A stretch of 64,000 nucleotides of DNA, from NCBI GenBank assembly GCA_932521035.1, contig OW051497.1, forward strand, positions 372,001-436,000. The letters are read 5' to 3'. The position numbers were made by a program, and so were the translations under genes. How positions within the stretch are numbered: the stretch's first letter is position 1; every line of letters starts with the position of its first letter. Under the pieces are notes generated by a model. It made no database searches, was not told the DNA's origin, and was given only the letters and a program-made list of their open reading frames with translations. Source of the DNA: Oscheius dolichura. Its lineage: Eukaryota > Nematoda > Chromadorea > Rhabditida > Rhabditidae. Shown here piece by piece: positions 22,059 through 33,400 of the stretch.

Positions 22059-22339
22059 TCAGATTTGAACATCGCCAGAATGGTAGTCCAGGAAGGCAGG
22101 TGAGCCCAGAAGAGACGACCAGTAGGCGATGAAAGCCATGGGAAGAATAAATAAAATGAAAAGGCTCTGGGCCAGACCAGGTCAAAGAGGATTATACCTG
22201 AGCTCGACGGTCTTTGTCGTTTCTCCCAGACGAGATGGTCTGCCCCGGGAATATACGGCTCGGCTCGTTTCCCTCTGTTCCTTTATCGTCTCCGCTATCG
22301 GGAGCAGGTTCCTCCTCAAACTTGTATACTGCTTTTCTC
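22059..22339 (-). CDS. Small TM protein, copy 2 (5' exon unresolved)
   Basis: Exon 22339-22198 encodes an acidic/polar stretch (EEEPAPDSGDDKGTEGNEPS), and after a 31-nt intron exon 22166-22059 encodes a hydrophobic helix (SLFILFILPMAFIAYWSSLLG) and ends at TGA. Unspliced, the frame would hit TAA at once, so splicing of the 31-nt intron is needed. The upstream junction (about 22340-22374) also looks like a ~35-nt intron, but the first exon and start codon were not settled. The protein resembles a single-pass, tail- or signal-anchored membrane protein. No family is recognised. Confidence 0.55.
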
Positions 22340-22724
22340 CTACAAGCTCGGTTAAAGTTACGAAGGATTTACACCATTTTTGCTTGCTTCTTCAGAGGGA
22401 AATGTTGAAATCCGGCTACACAATTGAGTTTTTACCAACCCTCAAATCCACTCGGAACGTACAAGCCTCTCGCCGGTATAACTTTTACTACGGAGGGATC
22501 CTTTTTTTCTAGTCTCAGAAGCCCGCAATGCTAAAGGCTGTGACTCATGTCTTGGTCGTGTTCTGTTACGATAATACGATGAATTTCTACCTCTTCCGTG
22601 ACGTAGGAGATGCTGATCTGCTCGTCAGCCCCCAATTCCACGTGAATCATCTGTTTTGATAAGGGTCGCCTCCTGTGTTTGCTTAAAAGAGACAGTCAAA
22701 CCCTTGCTGCCCCACACATCCAAG

Positions 22725-22995
22725 ATGTCCTACGTTCCCTATGGAGTTCCCGCGCCCATGTATCCCCCTCCTCAGGTGGTAGTTCAGCCAGCTATGGTTC
22801 CTCCAGTTGTCGTCTATGAGCAGGGATATCACCATTATCCCCACCATCACGGATACTACGGCCACTATGATCACGGTATGTCTTTATTTCGCTTTGTACT
22901 GCGTTAACAATTATTATCCATCTTAATCTTGTCTTTTAGGATACCACCACGGCTACCATCACCACGGCTATCACCACCACCATCATCACTGTTAA
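22725..22995 (+). CDS. His/Tyr/Pro-rich small protein
   Basis: Exons 22725-22875 and 22940-22995 (64-nt intron, phase 1) give 68 residues. The N-terminus is MSYVPYGVPAPMYPPPQ, the middle is Val/Pro-rich, and the C-terminal third is GYHHYPHHHGYYGHYDHGY... ending HHHHHHC. Such His-rich tails bind divalent metals; a metal-binding, extracellular or cuticle role is inferred and not shown. No clear signal peptide is seen. It faces a similar gene on the other strand ~0.9 kb downstream. Confidence 0.8.
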
Positions 22996-23935
22996 GAATG
23001 CCCCATTCTCCGAGCCTACGATGGTTTTGTATCATTACTGTGAATAAATTCTCTTCTTAGTTTTATCTTTCAATAGACTACAATCTTTGGGAACATTTGG
23101 CAAGAGTTGGTGCTTTATCTTCAATGTTTTGGGGGAAAATCGTTAAGACCTGGTGTGAATCCAACTCTATTTTGGCTGATAAAGAATTGTTTTCAGTTCC
23201 GGAAAGAAAAATAAGTTATACAGCGTCATGTGAGACAACAATGGCTACAGACATGTGTCTTCTCATTATTTGTCTTGTATTTCACAACGGGGCTCAGACA
23301 TGTTTTTTTCTGAATGAATATTGCTATTTGCGTAAGTGAATAATGCCCACTTGGCCTCTCTTCAGCGAACACACCTGACAATGGATATCCCCTCATAATT
23401 TTCGTTGAAATGGTTTGCATTTGCTCACGTGAAGAGAGATCTATGGGGCGAAGGACGCCCGAGCTCTTTGTGGGCAAATAAAAAGGTGGAAAAAGCTCTG
23501 AATTATGTGACAGGCGCACAGGATCTACACTGATCCGTTGCAGGAGGTTAGACTGACTCTCGGACGGCAAACATACATCGTAACCTCTGTTGGTGAGGGG
23601 AAATTTGGAATTTAAAGATTTGATAGGGGGTTTCGACCCTATTCAGGTTCTTTTCATGTCTTTTGTTACACTTTTTGCTCTTGAAAACCCCCTTCGCGTC
23701 GAGAAAATGGGTCCATTGTCTTCCCACGCTTTCCTGTTAATTCTTATTTGCCCTGACGGTCTCCCTCTCCTTATCGGTTATCTTTTTGGCACACGTGAGC
23801 CGATAAATCGGTTCAAATCTTTCCCAACCAAGGGGAAAACTTTCTTTAATGGTGAAGAATAAAATGACGACATAATATGAACAAAAAATCTTATTGGAAT
23901 GTCCCATTTACAAGTTTCATACAAGGATAAAACCC

Positions 23936-24370
23936 TTAGTGGCCATGATGGTGTCCATGATGTTCGTGGTGGTGATGTTCGTAGTGGTGTTCCACGTGAT
24001 GATGGGGCTCATGGTGGTGGTGATGAGGCTCTGAAATACCATAATTACGAAATGCATCGGTTGAAATGGAACAGGTACCAACATAACCCTTTTTGTATGC
24101 AAAATTGGGATTTGCAGGCTATTTTGCCTTCTTTTATTTTAAGAATGGCTCGTTTTAAAAGAAGAATAGTTAAAAGAGTAAGAAAATTACCATGGTGGTG
24201 TTCGTGATGAATTGTCTCGTGGTGCATCGGAGGTCCATAGACGGGAGGCCCGTGGTTGGGATAAGCTCCATGAGGAGGAGGGTACTGAAAAGCAGGCCAT
24301 AAAACCAAGAAATATATGAAAAACTCACTCCTCCTCCATATCCGGGAGCTCCGTAGGGATTGTAGGACAT
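23936..24370 (-). CDS. His-rich small protein (convergent partner)
   Basis: Exons 24370-24329, 24284-24191 and 24030-23936 give 76 residues: MSYNPYGAPGYGGG, then YPPPHGAYPNHGPPVYGPP, then a tail rich in His and Glu (EPHHHHHEPHHHVEHHYEH...). The shared MSYxPYG start and YPPP block with the gene at 22725 show common origin, although the tails differ (His/Glu here, His/Gly/Tyr there). Introns are 44 and 160 nt. Likely a metal-binding low-complexity protein; function unknown. Confidence 0.8.
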
Positions 24371-25491
24371 TGTTGGCTGGCTGAGCGACTGTGTCTGTCC
24401 TCTGGCCTCGATTGCGGGCTTTTTATTCTTCCTGTGCTATCAGAGCTGATTCATGGCTCCGCCCTAGTCGCGTGAACATTGCACAATTTGAACGATGATT
24501 CAAGGAAATCCGGAGGCGGGATGATTTTGATTCTCATAAAGTTGTGGGGGTTGGGGACACTGGCCCTAGTTGACTGTATCCAACAGTGAGCCTAAATTCT
24601 GACTGTATGGCAATACAGGCTCATGGTAACCTAATTTCATGATTTGGTGTCTGGAGTGTGAAATTAGTCTGTAGAGAAATTAGCGCTAGGTAGCGAAAAG
24701 AGATCGGCAGGTACTCCTCCGTATTAATTGCCCCATCCTTCCTATTTACATCTAGGAATGCTAATCTCTGTAATCTTGAAAAGTCGGGTGAAAGAGGGGG
24801 TTCACTCGGCCCTTCGACGATATCCACCGGTTTTTTCTACTTTGTCCTAGATCAGTATCTCCAGTCGCCCTAGCCACCTCCCACTCTTGTCCTTTCTGTC
24901 ACTGTCATCAGCCTCTTGGCTCCTCTTGCCCTTCTCTTTCCTTCCTACTGTCTTGGCTCTTAATCCTCTTGTAGTCATTTTCCCCTCGGCTCTTTCTAAA
25001 CCTTTTACTTTTCAGCCTGGCATACATCCAGGACCTACTTTAAATAGGAAAAGGAGCTCTGCATAGCTCTATAAAAGTTTTTCTGTAATTAAATGAGAGT
25101 GAGTTATAGCGCCACAAGTAAACTAATCTGTTTTTCAGTTTTCGTTTTCATTAGCCGAAAGATGTCGGACAGCCGAGAAACTGAATTAGTACATGGATTC
25201 ATTTACAGCATAGAATAAAATAAAAGTAAGTTTCGTGGCTCCGTAGTCTGTCAACATTAGGGGATCTATGCTGAGGACACACTCTTGACCAGTGTATCGG
25301 AACCGGCCAATTGCTCTCCGCGGCAACAGTTCAGAGACATGGCTACCACGCTGTGACTATGGATATATTCTCTAAGCATCTTGTAGTAAAATGTTTATTT
25401 TGGGAATCGATAACTAGTAACAGCTTTATTATTAACTATGTCTTTATTCTTGCTATAAATAAGAAACCAACTAATTCGTCGAGCTATTCAG
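24371..25491. other. Mostly no gene seen
   Basis: An 18-codon frame (ATG at about 25161, MSDSRETELVHGF...) and a minus-strand frame with an EF-hand-like stretch (LDVNRKDGAINTEEY, ~24740) occur, but neither has a supported gene model. Confidence 0.4.
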
Positions 25492-26142
25492 TTAGTTTAA
25501 AAAGTAATTTTTGGCACTGTATTCGGAGATATTCATAGCTGATTTCCATATAGTCCCGTTGATTATGAGATAGTGCTGGTCGTAATCAGAGCGATCATAG
25601 CGAGGGTATTTAATCTTAGCCAACTGCTGATAGGTATTGTTGTCCAGAATGTTGGGAATGTAGTCAATCTACAGAAGGGGAATATATTGGAAGGGCAGAG
25701 CTACTCACGTAAAGGTAGTCAGCATTATTGAATAGGCGGAAGTAGAACATGTCGTCCAGTTTGTATGGATAGTCGATGACAGTGTAATTGTCTCCGGGCA
25801 TATTATAATGAGTAATCTGAAGAGGGAGATTTGCAAAATTTTCTGGTGGGACTCTCACAAACCTTGGCCCCTCCCATCCGAAGGTTGAAGAGGCTTATCC
25901 ATATTGGGCTTTTAACAACGATAGTAAATTCTTTATTCGGAGCCGCCATACATGCCATGCCTTTCAGCGTTATGTCGAACCGCAGTGGTATAGGCCAGTT
26001 TAACGGGAGATCAAGGTATCTGAACATTTTAGAACAGTGGAAAATTAGACCAACCTGTCGGCTTGAATGGTGCATGCTCGTGGGTAGGACAGAAGTTATT
26101 GTATAAACTGAAGGCCATTATGATGAGCATAATAAGACCCAT
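25492..26142 (-). CDS. Secreted-type hypothetical protein (weak galectin-like)
   Basis: An ATG at 26142, 7 nt after a TTTTCAG acceptor, opens a signal-peptide-like start (MGLIMLIIMAFSLYNN). Exons 26019-25863, 25816-25709 and 25668-25492 then encode YLDLPLNWPIPLRFDITLKG, EFTIVVKSPIWISLFNLRMGG, DYPYKLDDMFYFRLF and a C-terminal YLIINGTIW... ending at TAA. The strand-rich layout, with an N-terminal LPLNWPIPL and a repeated hydrophobic alternation, recalls galectin-type lectins, but the carbohydrate-site residues are not convincing. The junction between the signal exon and 26019 is out of phase by one base, so that link is unresolved (frameshift, other acceptor, or a missed exon). Confidence 0.55.
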
Positions 26143-26807
26143 TTCGTAACTGAAAATTGGGAAGTCGGAGGCAGAGGAAACCCAAAGACAGCCGCCTGTG
26201 GATGAGGACTGCAGAGGTAAAATGCTTCGGAGAGCCACCAGACGGACTTTTTCACCAGTTCAATGAACAGTGTACTGCCTTTCTGCAGGACGGGAGAACA
26301 GCTGGGGCGTTTTTGAGCTTCTTTATGGGTGGCAAAGGGACCTCAGATATCCAACGGGGCAAGCAGGTAGCTCAACTCTGGGAAACAAACATAATAGTCA
26401 CAATCTGAGGGCACTACCCATTGTAAGGGAGCAGCTGGCCCTACGGTCCACTCTTTAATGATTGCAATGTCGAACTGAAAAAATCGTGAGAACGGGGGAG
26501 AAAGATTTATCGAGGAGGGAAGCCGGCAAGCTGAGGAAAAAGAAAGATCGGCCAGAACAAGAAGCTACTGAGTATCTGGCTTAACTTTTCCCTAGTCTGA
26601 ATGTGCATGGACGATCTCAGATCAGTTATTTTTCATAGTGAAGGAAGAACGGAAGGGTATCTTTAAATAACGTGTCATTTTTTGATACGGCATGAGGAGA
26701 GGAGGCTATATTCCCGTCATTGAGCGTGTGCAATCCGAAAAGAAACGGACAGAGCAGACCAAAAGCTTGCGGACTCCCACTGTTGATGGAGAACATTATT
26801 TCGTTTG

Positions 26808-26825
26808 TCTCTCTCTCTCTCTCTC
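26808..26825. repeat. TC microsatellite
   Basis: An uninterrupted run of TC dinucleotides in a pyrimidine-rich stretch upstream of the PP1-regulator gene. Confidence 0.9.
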
Positions 26826-26987
26826 AGTGAATTTTTCTAGACATCCACGTTTTCAGTTCTCTTGAACAGTGTCGAAATAACGTTTCTCTTTCCCTCTCTC
26901 AGCTCTCATACTTTTATGTGCGACGGATTGCCATCTCTGAATATCTCTTTCTCCCACACTTCAAGGTTGAAACGACTCAGTCTGCAG

Positions 26988-27638
26988 ATGATGTGGTCCG
27001 TTTCTTGCAATCCCTTCGGCAAGAAGCACTCTAAACAGGAAGCTCTCCTCGAGGTGTACTACCTTCCTTGGCAGGCTTATTTTTTAGATTGACGAGTACA
27101 TCAGACAAGAAAGCGCTGTCTCTTCAGCCCCTTTGAAAGGCATCCTCAAAAATAGCTCTGTAGATTCTTGTGGTGTTCGAGATACTCCTGAAGCCGTCTC
27201 ACACGGAAACAATCTGGTTGGTTAGCTTTTGGAAAGAACTTCCTTTGTAGCATTACAAGTTCTTCTGGGCTGTTTTAGGATAGAAGCGAATCGGTTTGTT
27301 GTCCTGTTCAAGTACTCAGCGGAACTTCTGTCACGAAGGTACCTTGAACTACCCCTCTCTTATTAACCAATTTTTCTTTTTTTTCAGAAGGTCCGCTTTC
27401 TGGATCCTGTTCATGGGATCAAAAGGGTAGGAATAGCTTCCAATTACAGTAACCTTTTCTTTAGAGGATCGAGGTCTCTCCGGTAAAGGTTGTACAGCAA
27501 AAGACTGAGGTAAGATGAAAACTATCCAATTACTATAAAAGGGTACTGTAGATTTTCCGGGCCAGGTTCAAGAAATTAGTCTTCCAGGAGAGATCCGAGG
27601 AGCGGGTAGTGAAGCAAGCACAGAAAAAGATAGTTTAA
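26988..27638 (+). CDS. Protein phosphatase 1 regulator-like (GILK + RVxF motifs)
   Basis: Six exons (26988-27053, 27088-27216, 27279-27338, 27388-27426, 27465-27509, 27552-27638) give 141 residues; all are multiples of three and all junctions are phase 0. Introns are 34-62 nt. The protein has APLKGILKN (a SILK-type motif, [GS]IL[RK]) and, ~40 residues later, TKKVRFLDP (an RVxF motif). These are the two docking motifs by which inhibitor-2 and related proteins hold the PP1 catalytic subunit; SILK normally lies N-terminal to RVxF, as here. The rest is Ser-rich and then basic (IFRARFKKLVFQERSEERVV). It is likely a small disordered PP1 inhibitor or targeting subunit. It is not a clear inhibitor-2 orthologue. 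CTGCAG directly before ATGATG could be the trans-splice acceptor. Confidence 0.72.
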
Positions 27639-28160
27639 AACCACTCTCTCATCTTAAAACTCACTTTCAGAACGTCCAGTTCAAAGTTATTTTCTAGAAT
27701 AGACATGACCGCACGAATAAACCCCTTATTATTGTATCCCCCTGTCCATGTTAGACATATATTCTACAAATGTGTACAGTTGCCTTGTAAATAAACATTT
27801 CTAGAAAAGACAGTCGGTCCGCTTTTCACGGGACCAATGAACGTTTTTAGATTCTTCTCATGACATTTTCGATAGTGAATCAGGTCTGTTCCCATCGAAA
27901 AACTCGGGAGATTCACAGCGAGGAAGCGGCTGACGAACCGTGCACTTGCTTGTAAACAAATTTGGGCGTCCGGCTGTGCCCGCCTCAACTCGTGTCAGAC
28001 ATGGCTTCCTCTGTATTTCTGCTTTGGTACATGGCTGTCTGGCTATCGCTTCTCTCTGCCCGCTCGACCCAACGCTTTTCTCTCACTTGCGCATATCGCC
28101 TGATCTGTACCTCACCCGTTATAATCTAACTCTTTTTGTCTATTTCAGGTTGTATTAAAG

Positions 28161-28603
28161 ATGGACGCTCGCAATCATCTTTACGACGAGAACAACAACG
28201 TTATGCAGCATTCGGTTAGTTTCGCTACCTTTTCAAAAGAAAATCGCGTTTTAGCGTTCCTTGTTTCTGGAGCAGATGTTCCAGTACCTCTGCCAATTTA
28301 CTTATGTTTCTGTCGTAGTATTTCTCATCGTGTTGATGATCGTGTTTGAGGTGAGCACTTTCTAAAAAGGAGGGGTCTGTTTACAACAGCTATTTGTTGT
28401 CTGGTCAAGAGCCCAGTTGCCCATATGGTTGTGAAATCTCAGAGGGCAACGTAGACTAGAGAAAAGCCGATATAATCTTTTTCCAGGAGGCTAATCTGGC
28501 CTCGCTCAGCTTCATAGAGCTTCTGTTCTATTTCTTTTGTTACGCCCCTTGGGCACCGGTTGCCATCATTCTGGCCGCCGCTATCAAAATCTACATCAGG
28601 TAA
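28161..28603 (+). CDS. Small two-TM protein, unknown family
   Basis: Exons 28161-28214, 28276-28350 and 28487-28603 give 81 residues: a polar N-terminus (MDARNHLYDENNNVMQHS), one helix (FTYVSVVVFLIVLMIVFE), a short loop and a second helix (PVAIILAAAIKIYIR). It ends AGG TAA; however, ATCAGGTAAGT is also an ideal splice donor, so the real protein may continue in a later exon that I could not find. TTTCAG at ~28147 just upstream suggests a leader intron or trans-splice site. No family is recognised. Confidence 0.6.
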
Positions 28604-28887
28604 GTATGAGTAACTGTAGTGCATATCAATTTCAGTAATCTAAACTAGTCTTCTATCTAAATGGGGTCTATATGGTTTACGACGTGTCTGCGTAATATAT
28701 CGTGTCTTCATAATCCGAATGATCCATGATCATCCATAAGCATTGTAAGCTTTTAGCAACGTTTTCATATAAAGAGTAATGTTTATTAAGCCGGGGGCTA
28801 TACTCAAAGGTGTGTCGCTATCGCAGTTCAGCACCACTTATATTCCTCGGGATTATACCGACTGGAGAAGATGCTCATCTGATTCTA

Positions 28888-28998
28888 AAGGGTGTTCGCA
28901 CGGCTGGTACGGCTTGTCATATTACTATAGATTGTATGCGTCTTGCTCGGATATGGTATGACAGCAGTCGCAGAGTTTGAAAAGAGAAAGAGCTGGCT
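28888..28998. repeat. Dispersed ~110-bp repeat, copy A
   Basis: The segment from GTTCGCACGGCTGGTACGGC to AGAGTTTGAAAAG is matched at 29972-30082 with ~75-80% similarity by eye. On the minus strand both read SYxIRARRxQSI, but this copy has a stop where copy B continues. It suggests a decayed mobile element or gene fragment. Confidence 0.6.
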
Positions 28999-29336
28999 TC
29001 GATGGACTTCGTTTCATTCATGCTCTTGCCTTCGCTTTTTGTCGACCATGGATAAAGCGTACAGTAAACATTGCTAACTGTAGGAAAACCTTATGGCTCA
29101 ATCTCATTGTGTGGTTGGACACAGTTTACCTTGCCTTCGTCCGACCGGATGCTACTAACCGATGGGTGTCCTCAAATGTCTAACATTTTCAGGATTTACT
29201 TGTGATCCCAGCAATTCCCAGACTTATACTTATAACTTCAACAAGTGTTGTTTTTAATAACAATATTTATTAGGCAGGGAATAGTACCCAAAAGTGAGTC
29301 GCTGTAGCAGAAGAACGCTAGTTGTAGTCCTCTAGG

Positions 29337-29644
29337 TTATTGATGATCGATGAAAACTGTATCCAAAAATGTAATCTGCCAACTGAGAACTGAGAACGCC
29401 AAGCCGTAGGAAGAGTACCCGCTCCTTGGAATTACCGTAGTAACGGCTACCACGAACTCCTTAGCGCCTTCTTCAAGCTTGCTACAAAATTTCGTCCTTA
29501 CCTCGCGCATGTACGCAAAGCCACCGGCCTGAAGTATGGCGTCCTCAACAGTTGCAAAGAAGACTGTTTTCCAGTTAGTCTCTTAAAAAATTAAATCGTT
29601 TTCATCAAAGAACCCTGCTTACTCTGAAAAGTCAAGATCTCCAT
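29337..29644 (-). CDS. 88-residue orphan protein
   Basis: A 22-nt first exon (29644-29623) and a second exon (29581-29337) join in phase 1 across a 41-nt intron with a good GTAAGC donor and TTTTTTAAG acceptor. The product is MEILTFQKTNWKTVFFATVE, then DAILQAGGFAYMREVRTKFC, then SKLEEGAKEFVVAVTTVIPR and a more hydrophobic tail ending FIDHQ. AATAAA for polyadenylation is present ~70 bp beyond the stop on the minus strand. No family is recognised; a mixed amphipathic protein with no signal peptide. Confidence 0.55.
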
Positions 29645-29971
29645 TTGCTGGACGCCCTCTCCTCCACTGATCCGGAAACGGGGATGTTAGGTTGCTAGCA
29701 GATATTGTTACAGTGGATAGCAAAAGTATGGAGTGATTTCTGAAGAGCATTTGAACTAACTAATATAACCTTTGTTTGGGCTACCTAAATTAGACCAGCG
29801 TTCTCCAAGGTTTCAGCAAGTTTTATGAATGAGAAATAGTTTCATCACGGGAAAGAAGAGTAAGCTGATATATGCAGGTGAAAAGATGGGCATTATTCCA
29901 CATGCCAATAAATTTAAATTGGGAAAAGAATTTAGCGATTTGAAGCAGGAGAGTGAGACGGCATTGTAGAA

Positions 29972-30082
29972 GGGCGGCGGTATTCGCACGGCTTGCACAG
30001 TTTGTCTTGTTAGTATAGATTGTGTACGCCTTGCCCGGATAAGGTATGACATCGATCGGAAAGAGTTTGAAAGGAGCTCATC
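29972..30082. repeat. Dispersed ~110-bp repeat, copy B
   Basis: Direct-orientation partner of 28888-28998. On the minus strand it opens MSYLIRARRTQSILTRQTVQ and stays open for 79 codons, but the remainder has no protein-like quality. Confidence 0.6.
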
Positions 30083-30480
30083 GGCGTGACATCATCTTCG
30101 CCTCTTCTCTGGAGTCTCCGTCCAAATATTGAGACATTCTGGCCTGACTTGCCGCGTGCCGCGATTGTAGATATCGTTATTGGTACGCATATTTTGGAAC
30201 TAATATATGTCGGAAACCACTCATTATACAAAGAACCCAGTCAGAAATCATTTATGACACATCGTCATGCAGACGGATATGGCAAGACACGGGTGGGGGA
30301 CAGCTGAAGATTGAAAAAAAACGTACAATTCATACAATTTGAAGGGGAAATTATATTGCTTATAAATGTCTTTTTAATAATAGAATATACATATTTTTTG
30401 AGAGAGAAAGAATGAGAATCAACCTGCGAATGGATATCAAGAAGAAGAAATTAAAAAAGAATTATAATAATCATAGAAAA

Positions 30481-33400
30481 TCATAGGTAGGCTGGCTGCT
30501 CCGGACGAAGAGCTTGCACTCGGCGGATATATTCAGACTCTCGGAAGAAGTCTGACTGGAAAGAGTTGTGGCGGATAGTCGACATACCTAAAAATATTCG
30601 AATTATCTTCTAATCCCGGGGGAAGACGCCCCCACCTCGATTAGTTAGCAGAAAATGGAAACAAGCATTATATGTGTGTGGTTGTAAATAGCGAATGTTT
30701 AAGGCAAAATGAAGAAAAAAATTGTTAGTACTGAGTGAAAATAAGAAAAAGAAAAAAGAAGAGAGCAATCAGAAAACGTACGAAGTTGAAAGTGCTTGAG
30801 ATCTTTGTGATCTTTGTGAACGTTGTGACATTGTGGATGTGGTCAACTCACCTATGATTTTATTGCTACATGTATGAATAACCCGATATTGAGCCTAGAA
30901 CTTTTGTGGACCCCATAGTTTTTGAAGAAATTGGAAAAGAGGAAAGACAGGACAGAGAAGGAGGTAAAAATCGCTTTCTAGGGATTTTTCTATAACAAAG
31001 TAATCTTAAAGCTCGCTTGAAACGTTGATTTCTTTTTAAAAAGAGTTCTGAACAGCCTGTTTGAAAATAGACATCAAAATGAGGAAGAGCACGAAATCAG
31101 AATCGAATTCCAGGCTGTTTTCGTCGCTTATATTCCCATTTTTAGAAGCAGTAACTCACCAGACGATGTCTCGTCAATAAACCTCAATTTCATTAGCAAT
31201 TCATGTGGTTCGAAAGGCCTATCCCGTAATTCGTTATCCAAGAAGTCTCGAACATCATTCCAAGTTACCTAAACCCAATTTTCCTTCCTTGCCGAGTACA
31301 TTTCTCACCTTTCCTCCTTTTTTCCTCCTCATAGCTCCTAATAAAGCTACAATCTCCTTCAGTTCTTCACTCATCCCCAAGAACCTGAAAATATTGGGAT
31401 ATTTCAAAATGAGAGGGGAAATTGTACCGCTTAGCTCTTCCAAAGTAATGAATCCTAGTGAAATATGCTTTTAAGTGCGTTGAGGCAAGATCAACACACA
31501 TTGTAACTACAGAAAGACCTGGAAGATCAGAATTAATCGAAGAAAGGGAAAGTGTGACTGACCAACAATGACAAAGGCCACGATGAGTGATAAGAATATG
31601 TAGTCCTTGACGACTATGTCTCCTAATCCGACGGTGACAATTAAATTGAAGCCGAAGTGGAAAGCATGAATGAAAGACCAGGTCCTGAAGCAATTGCTAC
31701 TTTAAAAATGAGTAAAACTCTTACCGCTCCCAATTGATAAACATAGCAGATCCCATAGAACAATATAAACATATACAAGCAACGTAGGCACCTGAAAAGG
31801 GTCTCTATCAGTTTTATTCTAATGAAATTGATGGAAGGAGTTAGATAAAAGTGATATTTAGTCAGTTTCTCGTTGACAGGACAGACTAATTGAAACAAGG
31901 AGGAGGAACAGTGGAATAGGGGGGATACATTGGTCTAATTTTTGTATTGTTCTCACCAATTGCAAAAGTTACCCGTGTCTCGTCTTCCGTAGGTACTGTA
32001 TAAGAAAAAATAAGCGATATACATTTCAAAGCTTGAAAAGGAGTAAAAAAGACCTACCGATTGGAAACCATAACTTTTCTTCTGTCCCGTCAACCCCTAA
32101 AATATCGAGGGTGTCGGTGTTTCCATTGGCAGAGGTCATGGATTTCCTCCTGCCGTGTCGGGTTCGGAAAATGAATTGCTGGAAAAGTACAGTAACCCTG
32201 TAAAGGGAGAAAAATCTACCTTGACCTTCCTCGTCATTCGATTCCAATTACTAACAAATTTTAATAAAGTTTCTGAGAGAAATTTTCCAATGTCAGCAGC
32301 TGTTATGAACATCAGAGGTATACCAACAAGGGCAAACACTACGGCGAAGACTTTACCCACATCTGTGTCCACAGAAACTTCACCGTAGCCTAGAAATAAA
32401 GTTTGAACAGAAAAAGTAGAGAAGGGCCTACCGCAAGTGGTTAGAACAGTCAAAACATAGAGAAGAGCTGTAGGGAATGTCCATTTGTTGTGCATATTCC
32501 CTAGATCGTCGGGTTTTTGAAGTTCCCTCCTTATAGGTCGACGATCGTCTACTACTTCCGAGACAGACAGCATCCATTCCCTAAAAAGTACACAACTTTA
32601 ACGATTCCTTCTACAGTATTCAAAAACCACGGTGAAATTTCAACTCTTAGGGTTCTCCGGCTTACTACGGTATCCTAGCCTATGCCTTCCGGGCGGTTTT
32701 GCTGGTGAGTTTTTTACGGTGAGGAAGAACGTTCACCCTATTGGTGGCCCTAACAGTGTCTGATACTCCAAATACTCTATCCCGGAACAAAGATTACGGC
32801 AGGAGATGAAATTACAGTAGGCAAACCTACCGAAACTGATCTGCCCACTGTTTCTCGTCCACTTTATGCACCCCATGTTGAGCATCATTTAGCATCCTCC
32901 AACTGTCGGATGTGAAATTAGACATCATATTTGTTAACCTGAATGCGTATTACAGTAATTGCGCTATTTACCTAACAAGTTTCCTAGACCTTGCGAGAAG
33001 TTCTGTCCTAGTTTCCAATAGCATAAGAATCCAGGCACCCAAGCATAAATACCCAATTAAAACAGTGACTAAGATGACATGTGGAGTGAGGATTTTGATA
33101 TACTGAAATATATATCCAATCGTACTGTACATAAAGCAACTATGGATAGATATCTCGTTGCGTGCCTATTGCTATTTCATTCAAGAAAAGTAATAACTGT
33201 GCACAGTACTTTATTCTTTCCAAAAAGACGTGTCGTGCTCTCTCTCTGTGCATTCAATTATCTCTCTTTTGGCAGAAGAACGCGTGCCTACGTGCAATAT
33301 TCTCAGAAGAGCTTTACCTTCTTGATGAATCCTATTCCATCTCGTAGATACTGTAAGATGTGAAAGGTTTACGGTATTTACCCTTTTTTGTGTCTGTCTT

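Noticed and set aside
24621-24827. EF-hand-like stretch (LDVNRKDGAINTEEY) on the minus strand
   Set aside because: The loop has an extra residue relative to the DxDxDG pattern and no supporting exons were found; at most a remnant.
25161-25217. 18-codon frame MSDSRETELVHGF...
   Set aside because: Too short to support without a transcript, although an acceptor-like TTTTTCAG lies just upstream.
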